Source: an uncultured Clostridia bacterium (GTDB lineage Bacteria > Bacillota > Clostridia > Oscillospirales > Ruminococcaceae). Taken from it: 37,465 bases of DNA. A program made the position numbers and the translations under genes. Positions 14,301-21,431 of the stretch are shown in pieces (the stretch's first letter is position 1; the number at the start of each line of letters is the position of its first letter). The notes beneath the pieces were generated by a model. It was not told the DNA's origin, ran no database searches, and worked only from the letters and a program-made list of their open reading frames with translations. The stretch lies in the NCBI GenBank assembly GCA_945833805.1, contig CAMAGG010000004.1:1-37465 (forward strand), given 5' to 3'.

Positions 14301-15079
14301 AAATTGTTTCCTAAGTCAACAATAACGGAACCCAGATTGCTGTAATTATCAGCCGACATTCCTGTGACATTTGCAAATTTCGCAAGACTTGACGCCGCCT
14401 CATCTGCAGACAGATTTGTACTTTCACCAAGTGCTATCATGGTTTCGGTAAAACTTTCTATGCTGTCCGTTGCGATACCCAGCTGTCCCGCGCTTTCCAT
14501 TACTCCGGCTATCTCCGTTACATTGGACGGTATACTCAGAGCCATATTTCTTGCCGCGTCAGACAGCCCCAGTAATTGTTCCTGTGTGCCGTCAACAGTT
14601 TTGTACACGCCTGTGATCGCGCTCTCAAATTCAATGGCTGCGCCTGCAGTATCTGTGAAAGCGGATTTCACAAACTGCAAAACCTTGTAACCGCCTGCAG
14701 CCAGAAACAGATTATTAAGACTGTCAGCCGTGCCGGATATCCCCGCAGAAGCACGTTTCGCGGCTGGTTCAATATCCCCGTAAGCGTCTGCCTGTTTCCG
14801 GACGCTCTGAGCCGCCTTGTCCGACTTGTCAGATACCTCGTTTTCTGCTTTTGCATAGCCATACGCTGCCTGTTCCGTCTGTCTTATTACCCGGTTTGTC
14901 TTGTCGAGCTCGTTCTGATAGTTTTTAAGCCCCTGATCATTTATATCAGTCCCCGTTGACTTACGGAAATTTTCCGCCATTTCCACAGCTGCATTCATAG
15001 AAGCTACAATTTCCCACATTTTTGCAGAAAAGTTATCCTGAAGCTCTAATTTAGTCCTTACATCTCCCAAATTATTCAC
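11369..15079 (-). CDS. Tail tape measure protein
   Basis: 1236 aa, the longest gene in the window. Long alpha-helical regions flank hydrophobic segments (around 465-500 and 515-540, GLVVGSIALLGGVIGAIAGA). The N-terminal third resembles the TP901/PBSX tape-measure domain (SIPSNVTEIAGVMESAGQLG). It sets tail length: by the usual ~1.5 angstrom per residue the tail would be roughly 180-190 nm. The start is GTG at 15079, overlapping the stop of the frameshifted chaperone ORF, with AAGG just upstream. The C-terminus (ALVGENGPELVNFGGGEVVYT) is the typical end motif of Firmicute tape measures. Confidence 0.93.
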   Translation of the reverse strand: MNNLGDVRTKLELQDNFSAKMWEIVASMNAAVEMAENFRKSTGTDINDQGLKNYQNELDKTNRVIRQTEQAAYGYAKAENEVSDKSDKAAQSVRKQADAYGDIEPAAKRASAGISGTADSLNNLFLAAGGYKVLQFVKSAFTDTAGAAIEFESAITGVYKTVDGTQEQLLGLSDAARNMALSIPSNVTEIAGVMESAGQLGIATDSIESFTETMIALGESTNLSADEAASSLAKFANVTGMSADNYSNLGSVIVDLGNNFATTEADIVNMSSYLASAASLAGLAETDILALATAMTSVGINAEAGGSSMSRLITAMQTAVETGSANLEQFASVADMTAQEFSAAFGENAIGAIEAFIAGLNDVERNGASASVILQQMDLDDIRLANTIKALASSSGVLSSAVTTANTAWTENTALTTEAEKRYKTLESKLQLTKNAANELEIAVGGALSPTIGGLADMTTEALKGLAGLADSCPVLTTGIMGTVGAVGTVTGAFSTLAPSITAVSSAMQAMNKTLSLGRIGLVVGSIALLGGVIGAIAGAANNAKDEVEDYNGTLAQCSEEISTLEGQYKAVVDAYGANSEAAKSLESQLEKLNAQYEKGGGAAADYAQRVTTISESIREGIDEYNKQTTSIAEMGNAGYIAAAQLKYLSEKGAKTNSDLDLMKEYADYLNDTFNCNIVVNYDTGDITGFDPYNMSAVDEVVEKNKKENAADFIGDPVKRSEYEEQLKQQQETLRLMQMYEDQIKKMSSDPSYVSAKGNTTYTGVAVPENYNPGDYSTDVESLYQGVLTYDELSSKYEESKKAYDEASASVSEYESKFREAGTVLGYTTDAIDENLETAKNQTLELGASSEETAEKISSAEGVVSNVWNNYSGEITKFAEEYQKAFGEIRSSLDGMFDLFEDPGLVNGFMNLQDTFSMDTATSNIQDQIDYFSQYNDAVKQLSGLKMDNDVISQLDPEQAVAFAQELGNMNTTDAEKKVKELNDALKELSGIKDNTSQSLLEVNKVMQEEFNKIKQNVDDNMEGVISQMGLSADAANSAKVMMDGYIAQLKASGYNAVEEAMSIALRISKALSAANAVNVSYPAPKGTTVNGPGDLIGGYATGTLSAAPGLALVGENGPELVNFGGGEVVYTAQETQRILSQQQKATEVYIPENLKQAIEYGERFQNDNISMPHEAAASGATRRVVVEIAGNGSIEVTGGANKEELLGLLMESVEPAIMDILLTEIYEEGDDSYEY

Positions 15080-15634
15080 CTGCCTTTTTAGCGGCTTTGT
15101 TTTCGGCTTCTATACGTTTTTGTATCGAGCCGATAATAAAAGCCCTTTCTTCGATGTCCATCTTTGCAAAATCGGACGGCAGTATGTGCAGCTTCTGCAG
15201 CGCGTAATGTGCAAAAGCAGAAACACTGTCGCCCTCTATCAGTTTTTTGACTCTTCTACCTTTTCAGCCAGTGTTTCCGTGTCGCTGATTTTGTTGATAA
15301 GCAGGAACAATTCGTCAAATTCCTTTGTATTGTCCACCATCTCAAGAAGCAGCTCTTCTTCGTTCATAACTCCGTAGCTGTCCTGTAAAGCTGCGTCACT
15401 AAGATTAGGATAAACGATACTTGCACACATAATTTTTTGCCGGTACTTCTGCAGATCTATAACACCGTTATGGGAACACTCCGCCCTCAGTTCCTCATTT
15501 ACCCTGGACGTAACAGGCTTTATCTCCCATTCAAGAGGCTTGCCGTTATTGTCGCAAAGAGATTTGGTAGCGGCATACTTGACATTCTTTCTCTCCTTCT
15601 TGTTTTTCTTCATAAACTTTTCAAATTCAGACAT
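15072..15634 (-). CDS. Tail assembly chaperone, -1 frameshift product (gpGT)
   Basis: A -1 shift at the A AAA AAC heptamer (15242-15248) would fuse the 131-residue short form to a further 56 codons ending at 15072, giving 187 aa. The extension reads LIEGDSVSAFAHYALQKLHI, then PSDFAKMDIEERAFIIGSIQ and a Lys/Ala-rich tail. It is protein-like, has no start codon or ribosome site of its own, and exactly fills the gap before the tape measure. This is the conserved G/GT organisation of long-tailed phages. Confidence 0.82.
15239..15634 (-). CDS. Tail assembly chaperone, short form (XkdN-like, gpG)
   Basis: 131 aa. It begins with a Lys-rich helix (MSEFEKFMKKNKKE) followed by the XkdN-type domain with EWEIKPVTSR and CASIVYPNLSDAALQDSYG. 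It binds the tape measure during tail assembly in related phages. Its end runs through the slippery heptamer A AAA AAC directly before the TGA stop. It lies between the tube and tape-measure genes, as expected. Confidence 0.88.
   Translation of the reverse strand: MSEFEKFMKKNKKERKNVKYAATKSLCDNNGKPLEWEIKPVTSRVNEELRAECSHNGVIDLQKYRQKIMCASIVYPNLSDAALQDSYGVMNEEELLLEMVDNTKEFDELFLLINKISDTETLAEKVEESKN
15242..15248 (-). promoter_or_regulatory. Programmed -1 ribosomal frameshift site
   Basis: In the minus strand the 0 frame reads tcA AAA AAC TGA, an X XXY YYZ slippery heptamer immediately before the stop. Tandem slippage of the Lys and Asn tRNAs places the ribosome at CTG and opens the 56-codon extension. 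Confidence 0.8.
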
Positions 15635-15650
15635 GGTTTTACCTCCGGAA

Positions 15651-15680
15651 TCTTGTTTTACCTTGTTTTATCTTGTTTTA
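15651..15680. repeat. Triple 10-bp direct repeat
   Basis: (T/C)CTTGTTTTA is repeated three times in tandem (15651-15660, 15661-15670, 15671-15680) between the tube and chaperone genes, one helical turn apart. Purpose unknown; it could be a protein-binding array or simple slippage. Confidence 0.5.
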
Positions 15681-15682
15681 AA

Positions 15683-15700
15683 GGGCGGCAGAAGCCGCCC
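15683..15700 (-). terminator. Hairpin after the tail-tube gene (attenuator?)
   Basis: GGGCGGC (15683-15689) pairs perfectly with GCCGCCC (15694-15700) around a 4-nt loop, 8 bp past the tube stop. On the minus strand only TTTAAAAC follows, so it is a weak terminator at most. It could protect the tube message and lower chaperone expression. Confidence 0.5.
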
Positions 15701-15707
15701 CCTGTGT

Positions 15708-16220
15708 TTAGTTGCTGACTGCCATTCCGTCCAGTACATTAAAGGGTGTGCTGATGGAATAATCATCAAATGTGAATGAAATATCATCTGTAAGGTCGTT
15801 TGTGCCGGAGTCGATATTTGCGATAGTTGCTCCGCTCAGCAGACAGTCTTTGAGGATCGTTACCTGTTCCCCCGCGCTTGAAGAGCTGTCGCTGTTAGTC
15901 ACCTGCATTGTAAATCTCATTTCTTTTCCGGTTTTTTTGAAATACTCCATAATTTTGGCGAACATGGATGTATTGTAGTGGAAGGTCGCCGTGCCGGAGC
16001 CTTTCCAGCCCACGGTTTTATGACCCATTCCTGACTGACCCATTATGGAAATATCGGCAATGTCAAAGTCCACCTTTGCCTTGACATTGGTAACCTGCAT
16101 AAACAGATACCTGTTGACATTTTCGGAGTAGTTGCCTTTCTTGTCCATATTCAGGGAAATGTAGCAGTTTCCGAACTTGCCGGAAACGGTATCCCTCGAC
16201 TTCATTGTCACGTTATTCAT
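15708..16220 (-). CDS. Tail tube protein (XkdM-like)
   Basis: 170 aa, near the usual ~150. The sequence VSGKFGNCYISLNM near the N-terminus, VKAKVDFDIADISIMG and HKTVGWKGSGTATFHYN match the XkdM tube family. Tube protein polymerises around the tape measure inside the sheath. AAGGGGGA precedes the ATG. It follows the sheath gene by 16 bp and is itself followed by a GC hairpin. Confidence 0.92.
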   Translation of the reverse strand: MNNVTMKSRDTVSGKFGNCYISLNMDKKGNYSENVNRYLFMQVTNVKAKVDFDIADISIMGQSGMGHKTVGWKGSGTATFHYNTSMFAKIMEYFKKTGKEMRFTMQVTNSDSSSSAGEQVTILKDCLLSGATIANIDSGTNDLTDDISFTFDDYSISTPFNVLDGMAVSN

Positions 16221-16236
16221 ATCTATTCCCCCTTAT

Positions 16237-17547
16237 TTAAGATACTGTAACTGTCATGTACAGCTTTTCCATACTGTTGATAACAGTGACTTCGTCTGTA
16301 ACAACAACAGAAGTGGCGTCTGAACCTCTCTCCACGGTGATGTTTCCGTCGTCAAACCCCTCAATAGCCCTGATTCTCTGCAGGCTGTTGTGGTGATCTA
16401 CAATATCATTTTTAAGTGCCGCTCTGCCTGCGCTGTCGTTGGGAACAGTGCCCAGATAATTGTCGTTGAAAATAACGGCAATGTCGTTGGCTATCTGATC
16501 CACAACGCGGATAGTCTGATTTTTCTTGAAAATATCTCCCTTTGTGTCCGACGTGGTAACAAGAGAATTTATGTCCGTGAGAACTCTTACATCTGCGCCC
16601 ACCTTGTGGAATGCAAACTCTCCGTTTTTGATAGCGGTTTCAAGCTGTGACTGAGTAAACTGGGTATTTACACTGTATTCTCCGTCATAAAGAGCATTTG
16701 AAGCCGAAGCGTTTACATTTGTGCCGGCAATAACGCCTGTTACCCAGTAGACAAGCTCTGCCCCTGTCGCGCCGCTGTCTGTTACCGTATTCTTTACGTT
16801 TACAACGCCCTCGTAGTCGGCAGCGTAGCCCTGGACAACCACCTGAAACTTCTTGCCCATTTCATCACGAAGGCGCTTGCAGTAATTCGCATACAGAGCC
16901 TTGATCGTACTTTCAGCAGAAACACAGCCTAACGCGTTAAAACTGTAGGATTCCAGTGCGTCAAGGAATGCCTGGTGCGCTTCTCCTGTTACATCGCTGT
17001 CCGTACCGCCCGTCATTGACTCCCCTGCAGTTGCGGAAAGAGAAGCCCCTGCCTTAAAGTCTGCCCAGTCGTTGGAAACAAGCTCAGCCGCAGAGGCAAC
17101 GCCCTTCTGAGTGTCCACGGTCCGTGTGCCGTAAACTGTTGCAACGTCATACTTGCCGTCGTCATCAGCGTTTACAGTAATAACTGTTTTAATGCTGTTG
17201 CCCTTAGTTCCCGGATATTTTGCCACGGCATAGGTATTCTGTGCCTTTACGCCGCCTCCGTCAAGTCTGTAACAGTAAACGATACGGGCGTGAGCGAAAA
17301 GCTCTCTTAAATTTTTCAGTTCCTCGCTGTCGTAGCTGTAGCCGAAAACCGAAAGACTGTTTTTCTGGAGATCCTCGCTTGTTACCTCGAAAATTTCTCC
17401 CGTCTTTCCCCAGCCGCCTGTAACGCCTATTGCTGCAATACCTCTGTCCGACAGCTCTCTTGAAGCCGATACCGCCGATACCACGTTAATGTATGTGCCG
17501 GGAAGTACCTTGTTCTGTGCGATAAATGTTCCGCCGCCAAGTGCCAT
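16237..17547 (-). CDS. Tail sheath protein (XkdK-like)
   Basis: 436 aa. The N-terminus MALGGGTFIAQNKVLPGTYI and RGIAAIGVTGGWG, and the C-terminal LYMTVTV region with ND..GTVPNDSAGRAAL, are typical of phage tail sheath proteins. Its presence shows that the tail is contractile (myovirus morphology). It is followed by the tube protein, in the conserved order. Confidence 0.95.
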   Translation of the reverse strand: MALGGGTFIAQNKVLPGTYINVVSAVSASRELSDRGIAAIGVTGGWGKTGEIFEVTSEDLQKNSLSVFGYSYDSEELKNLRELFAHARIVYCYRLDGGGVKAQNTYAVAKYPGTKGNSIKTVITVNADDDGKYDVATVYGTRTVDTQKGVASAAELVSNDWADFKAGASLSATAGESMTGGTDSDVTGEAHQAFLDALESYSFNALGCVSAESTIKALYANYCKRLRDEMGKKFQVVVQGYAADYEGVVNVKNTVTDSGATGAELVYWVTGVIAGTNVNASASNALYDGEYSVNTQFTQSQLETAIKNGEFAFHKVGADVRVLTDINSLVTTSDTKGDIFKKNQTIRVVDQIANDIAVIFNDNYLGTVPNDSAGRAALKNDIVDHHNSLQRIRAIEGFDDGNITVERGSDATSVVVTDEVTVINSMEKLYMTVTVS

Positions 17548-17548
17548 A

Positions 17549-17743
17549 TTACATCACCTTACCTTTCATAAATTTGTCCAGAGCCCCTTCAGCTTCGGCA
17601 ATAGTGTACTCCCTGTTATCCCGGAGGAGTGCGCCTAAAGCGTCTTTTCTGCCGCTGAATCTTTCAGCGGAAAGGAGCTGTTCCTTTGTAAATTTCGGGG
17701 CTGTCTTAATTTCCACAGCCTTTTCAGTTTTGTTCTTTTCCAT
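17549..17743 (-). CDS. Small conserved phage protein before the sheath gene
   Basis: 64 aa, highly charged and helical (PKFTKEQLLSAERFSGRKDA, then a helix ending FMKGKV). Proteins with the same FTKEQ...FMKGKV layout sit between the tail terminator and sheath in many clostridial prophages. No biochemical role is known to me. It ends 1 bp before the sheath start codon. Confidence 0.8.
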   Translation of the reverse strand: MEKNKTEKAVEIKTAPKFTKEQLLSAERFSGRKDALGALLRDNREYTIAEAEGALDKFMKGKVM

Positions 17744-17756
17744 TTTCTCACCTGCT

Positions 17757-18185
17757 TTATTGCTTTATGTTGTCGGTAATCTCGATCTTTTCCATTTTCG
17801 GGACGGTTTCACGGTTTCTCTGTGCCGCCATGTTGTAGGTCACAAAGAAATTGAGAAGCCCCTCCGCGGGCTCGCAGCGCAGCTCTGTGCCGTTGACCGG
17901 ACTCCCCGACACTGAAATTCTGTCCAGCGTAAAAAAGAGCCTGTCGGCAATTTCGCCGCATTCTGTTTTTGCGTTGCCGCTGTCCCTGGGTATGTACTGC
18001 ACCGCAATAGGGAACGTACAAAGGTACCTGTCGCACAGGGCGCGGTCGGTAAACCGCGCAATGCAGGAAACGAAGAAACAGGGAGTTTTAAGCCCCTGAG
18101 GTACCGCCTCGGTGTAGATCTGATACTCTTCCCCGAATTCCTCATAAATTGCCCTGCACACAGCTTTTATAATTTCCACGGTCAT
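17757..18185 (-). CDS. Tail terminator-like protein (DUF6838/XkdJ-type)
   Basis: 142 aa. The pattern YTEAVPQGLKTPCFFVS, then YLCTFPIAVQYIP and LRCEPAEGLLNFFVTYN, is that of small alpha/beta tail terminators that cap the tail and contact the head connector. It overlaps the gp10-like gene by 4 bp. Confidence 0.78.
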   Translation of the reverse strand: MTVEIIKAVCRAIYEEFGEEYQIYTEAVPQGLKTPCFFVSCIARFTDRALCDRYLCTFPIAVQYIPRDSGNAKTECGEIADRLFFTLDRISVSGSPVNGTELRCEPAEGLLNFFVTYNMAAQRNRETVPKMEKIEITDNIKQ

Positions 18186-18616
18186 CTGAAAGCCCCCTTT
18201 AAAAACTCTTCAAGCTTCTGTTCCAGTACCTGTGGAGCAATGCTTCTGAGCTCCTCTTCGGATATAGTCATCATAAACCGCCCTGGAACCCAGCCCCCTG
18301 ACCTTGTCCTGTGACCATATTCAACGTATACGTCATAATCCTCGCGGTTTGTAATCGTCACCGTGTACACGCCGCCCTCCACGCTTACGTCAGCTTTCTG
18401 GCTTTTGCTGTCCCCTTTGTTGCCGGTTGCGTTCCATCCACGTTGCAGGCTTCCTGTGTCTTTAGGTGTTATAGGTTTGACCAACCTGATCAGCCTCATT
18501 GCAAGTTCTTTCACACAGGACTCCATAAACTTATGCGTGTCACTGACCGCCAGCTTATTAAACTGTTTTTGGAGGTTTTTAAGTTCTGAAATATCAAAGT
18601 TCCCGAAGCCTGCCAT
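18182..18616 (-). CDS. Head-tail joining protein, HK97 gp10-like
   Basis: 144 aa from the ATG at 18616, chosen because AAGGAGTGG precedes it; the in-frame ATG at 18721 would lie deep inside the previous gene. Helical N-terminus, then VKPITPKDTGSLQRGW and the YDVYVEYGHRTRSGGWVPGR motif diagnostic of HK97 gp10/minor tail joining proteins. Confidence 0.9.
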   Translation of the reverse strand: MAGFGNFDISELKNLQKQFNKLAVSDTHKFMESCVKELAMRLIRLVKPITPKDTGSLQRGWNATGNKGDSKSQKADVSVEGGVYTVTITNREDYDVYVEYGHRTRSGGWVPGRFMMTISEEELRSIAPQVLEQKLEEFLKGAFR

Positions 18617-18617
18617 A

Positions 18618-18992
18618 TCAGCACCACTCCTTGAATAGCTCCAGCATGATCTCCCTGTGCGAATGATACACCATAGGCTGACCGCTTGACTTGTACGCCA
18701 CAGCAGCGCCGTTTTGTTCAACGACTATTTTAGATCCTGCCGGTATATCCGTGTCCGCCGAAACAAACAGTTTAGCTTCAAGGCGGGGCTGCGCCGCAGT
18801 ATCAGTGGGCGCCGAAGGATGAGAGTTGCTGAATTTGTAGGACAGCCGGCAGGGAATATCCTTGTACAGTACCCTCTCAGCCTTTGAAGTGATACCGCTT
18901 ACAGGGTCCCGTGTACCCTCATAAACTATAACGTCACAGCGCCCTGTGAAAGTCTTCTCAATAGTTGCCCTTGCAAGAGCCAGCGCGTCCAT
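18618..18992 (-). CDS. Head closure protein, hypothetical
   Basis: 124 aa, beta-rich. CDVIVYEGTRDPVSGITSK, DIPCRLSYK and AGSKIVVEQNG suggest the head-closure/stopper fold (SPP1 gp16/HK97 gp9 type). Its position between the gp6-like connector and the gp10-like protein supports that. Assignment is by position and fold impression. Confidence 0.75.
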   Translation of the reverse strand: MDALALARATIEKTFTGRCDVIVYEGTRDPVSGITSKAERVLYKDIPCRLSYKFSNSHPSAPTDTAAQPRLEAKLFVSADTDIPAGSKIVVEQNGAAVAYKSSGQPMVYHSHREIMLELFKEWC

Positions 18993-18993
18993 A

Positions 18994-19377
18994 CTACCAC
19001 CTCAGCCTTCGGAAACAGGATAACTGCATTTCGCCGTTTGAAATAAGGTAGGAAGTAAAGCTGTCAAAACGTTGCTCGGGCGTCTGACTGCTGTCACTGA
19101 AACTTACAACGGTGTCCCCTGTCTGTACCTGCTTTATTGCCCTGTCAAAATCTATCTGAGTGATAGTATCGGGGGCGAAAACCTTCTTTGTGGAAAGTAC
19201 CTCGCCGCAAACCATATCCACGGCAAAGGGGATAAGCCCTTCGGGTACTTCCCGAAGGTTGCAGTCGTTTTTTATATACGCCGTAACCTTTGCGATACAA
19301 AAGGAGATAAGTCCATCGTCTTCTTCTGCGCCCTGATACCCGAAGCTTTCAAGCCTTTCAATAACTTTGTCCTTCAT
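18994..19377 (-). CDS. Head-tail connector (gp6/gp15-like)
   Basis: 127 aa, helical N-terminal part with LISFCIAKVTAYIKNDCNL, then GLIPFAVDMVCGEVL, and a C-terminus ending in CFRRLRW, the common ending of gp6-like adaptor proteins. It would bind the portal ring. It is 3 bp from the capsid stop. Confidence 0.82.
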   Translation of the reverse strand: MKDKVIERLESFGYQGAEEDDGLISFCIAKVTAYIKNDCNLREVPEGLIPFAVDMVCGEVLSTKKVFAPDTITQIDFDRAIKQVQTGDTVVSFSDSSQTPEQRFDSFTSYLISNGEMQLSCFRRLRW

Positions 19378-19380
19378 GAC

Positions 19381-20589
19381 TTAGCCCTTTGAAACGATTT
19401 TCGCAATAGCAATAGCCTTGTGAGGAATTGAGGTCGTGCCGTCGTTTATGACAGCCCAGTTATCTCCGTTTGCAAGGTCGGCGTTGGAAGCCGAAGCCGT
19501 AACGCTTGCAGGCTTTTCAAAGGAAATACCGTCAACTCCGCAGATGTATCTGTCGCGGACATACAGTGTATCCTGACCGCCGTTTACCTTAGCTTCTCTT
19601 GACATTTCGTAGGGAACGCTGTCACCGATATCATCGAGAATAATGGAGTTTTCGCCCAGAATATATGTAGTGTAGGCTGTTTCCGTTTCCGTTGCCTCGT
19701 AGTAGTTTCCGATAGCTGAAACTTCGGGATTTTCCACAGCTGTGTACACATATGCTCCGGAAGAACCGCTGCGTGTGTAGTAGGTCTTGCCCTCTGCAAG
19801 CTCAAGGTCGGAAGTCTTGGTGTAGGCTACGGGGATTTCCGCAGTAGGCATACCATCGTCAATAAGGACCGTTCTGCCGTTCCATGTTCCGAGCCCCAGA
19901 TCTCTTGTAATACCGTCACCGTCTGTATAGGTGAGGTACTTCATCAATCTAAGGTTTTCAAGGTTTGTGGCAACCTCACTGTGCATGATAGCAAGCTTGA
20001 AAATATTCTTGTTATCTCCGCAGGCTCTCTGAATGGCCTTGTTAAGGGTAGCCGCGCCCACTTTTGCGTTGTCGCCGTCAGCCCCGGAGATGTCATAGAC
20101 GTGCTTTTCAAGGAATTCAGCCGCCGCCTTAGCCGCCGCAGTGTCCCCTGTGGTTTTCATGGAGAAAACGCCCTTGAGAATTGCCAGAAGCATAGCCTGT
20201 TTAACTTCCATTTTGTAGTCAGCTATCTGCGCCGCCACGTTGTCCATAAAGTCAACGCCTGCGGTGATGTTTTTGGAGAAAGAGCGCTCTGTCCAGCTGT
20301 CCATGCGTGACGCTGTCACAAAGCCCTGCTCATAAGTGGTTGTATTTGAGGACTTGATATCAGTACCGCCGTCATTGTTCTGTGAGGTTTCTCCTGAGAT
20401 ACGTCCGAAGTAAGGGATACGGGCGTAAAGAGAGCCTGTCTGTGAAGCCAGGGAGCTTCTTGCGCCCTCGTTTGAGCCCACAGCCCCCGACTTTGCCAGC
20501 TCCGCCTTTTTAACGTTGGGGATTCTGCTTACATACCCACCGAAGGCTTCAGGGTTAAAGCTTTTTGAGTCAAATTTTGTGTTCGGCAT
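19381..20589 (-). CDS. Major capsid protein
   Basis: 402 aa. The N-terminus FGGYVSRIPNVKKAELAKSG, the middle ITAGVDFMDNVAAQIADYKM and KLAIMHSEVATNLENLRLMK are recognisable in the coat-protein family that accompanies PBSX/SPP1-type portals in clostridial prophages. Residues ~256-305 (ELAEGKTYYTRSGSSGAYVY) look like an inserted surface domain between VLIDDGMP and the TYILGENSIIL strand. Scaffold gene upstream and connectors downstream support the call. Confidence 0.92.
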   Translation of the reverse strand: MPNTKFDSKSFNPEAFGGYVSRIPNVKKAELAKSGAVGSNEGARSSLASQTGSLYARIPYFGRISGETSQNNDGGTDIKSSNTTTYEQGFVTASRMDSWTERSFSKNITAGVDFMDNVAAQIADYKMEVKQAMLLAILKGVFSMKTTGDTAAAKAAAEFLEKHVYDISGADGDNAKVGAATLNKAIQRACGDNKNIFKLAIMHSEVATNLENLRLMKYLTYTDGDGITRDLGLGTWNGRTVLIDDGMPTAEIPVAYTKTSDLELAEGKTYYTRSGSSGAYVYTAVENPEVSAIGNYYEATETETAYTTYILGENSIILDDIGDSVPYEMSREAKVNGGQDTLYVRDRYICGVDGISFEKPASVTASASNADLANGDNWAVINDGTTSIPHKAIAIAKIVSKG

Positions 20590-20607
20590 AATAACACCTT
20601 ACCTTTC

Positions 20608-21204
20608 TTAAATCGTTGCCCCGGGATTTGCCGCCAGATATGCGACAGTTTCCGAGTAGGTCATTTTTGAAGTATCTACCTGTTCTGAGGGACTTCCTTG
20701 AGATTCTCCCGGCTGAAAGCCCTTAAAGCTCTGATTTTCGGGAGAAGCAAAAAGATAGCCGTCCGATTGTTTCACAGCCTCAATAGCCTCTGACAGCCCT
20801 GCAACTTCTCCCTTGTCAGAGAGCTTGAAGCCCGAGGCGTCAATAAGCCCTCTGACAGCCCTGACGTTTTTTGCGCCTGCAGAAGCCAGCGCGCTGTCTA
20901 TGGCGTTGTCAAGCCGGAGCTGAGCCATTTCCTTTTCGTGCTTTTTCAGTGCCTCTGAGTTAGCCGTTTTGAGGGTCTCGATCTGCTTTTTCAGCTCCTC
21001 ACTGTCCCCTGCGGTTTTGCTCAGGTCTTCGAGCTGTTTGTCCCGCTCTGAAACAGTCTGCTTCAGTGACTTGTTTTCCTCGTTGACCTCGTTAAAACGG
21101 CTTTTGGGTACAAAGCTTCCGTCAAGCTCCTCAGAATGGAGCTTCACAACTTTTTCAGCCTGTTCTTCGGTAAGTCCCAGTTGGATAAGATCTTCTTTTT
21201 TCAT
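20608..21204 (-). CDS. Scaffolding protein (GP20 family)
   Basis: 198 aa, with a long coiled coil (about 45-100: NEENKSLKQTVSERDKQLED, KKQIETLKTANSEAL) and a C-terminal helical domain. It begins MKKEDLIQLGLTEEQAEKVV, the GP20 signature. It would guide capsid assembly and be removed later. AAAGGATGG precedes the start; it lies directly upstream of the capsid gene. Confidence 0.9.
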   Translation of the reverse strand: MKKEDLIQLGLTEEQAEKVVKLHSEELDGSFVPKSRFNEVNEENKSLKQTVSERDKQLEDLSKTAGDSEELKKQIETLKTANSEALKKHEKEMAQLRLDNAIDSALASAGAKNVRAVRGLIDASGFKLSDKGEVAGLSEAIEAVKQSDGYLFASPENQSFKGFQPGESQGSPSEQVDTSKMTYSETVAYLAANPGATI

Positions 21205-21431
21205 TTGTTTACCATCCTTTCAAATCCACTTTTTACCGTGGTCGTGTCCACGAATTGAAACGTCCGCCGCTGTTTACCGTCTGCGGCAAAAGACGAGGGT
21301 ATAAAAAGCATCCCGTGAGGAGTGCTTAATAATTACTTACAACAAAATTTTCCCATTTCTTATAAGCGTCAACATAGGTTTCGTTTCTTAAAATTAGATA
21401 TAAAAATATTACCTCTTCCGGGATGCTGAAA
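21205..21431 (-). other. Structured intergenic leader (MuF-scaffold)
   Basis: The stretch holds the attenuator above, a CGTGG/CCACG stem (about 21238-21253) and a GCCGC/GCGGC pair (about 21265-21287). A short open frame without a standard start, ending at 21326 (includes ETYVDAYKKWENFV), reads protein-like but cannot be confirmed. Confidence 0.4.
21302..21327 (-). terminator. Attenuator-like hairpin before the scaffold gene
   Basis: On the minus strand AAGCA(C)TCC pairs with GGG(A)TGCTT around a short loop and is followed by TTTTTATA. It lies in the 227-bp leader between the MuF and scaffold genes. The stem has one mismatch, so termination would be partial and could set the ratio of capsid to portal genes. 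Confidence 0.45.
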
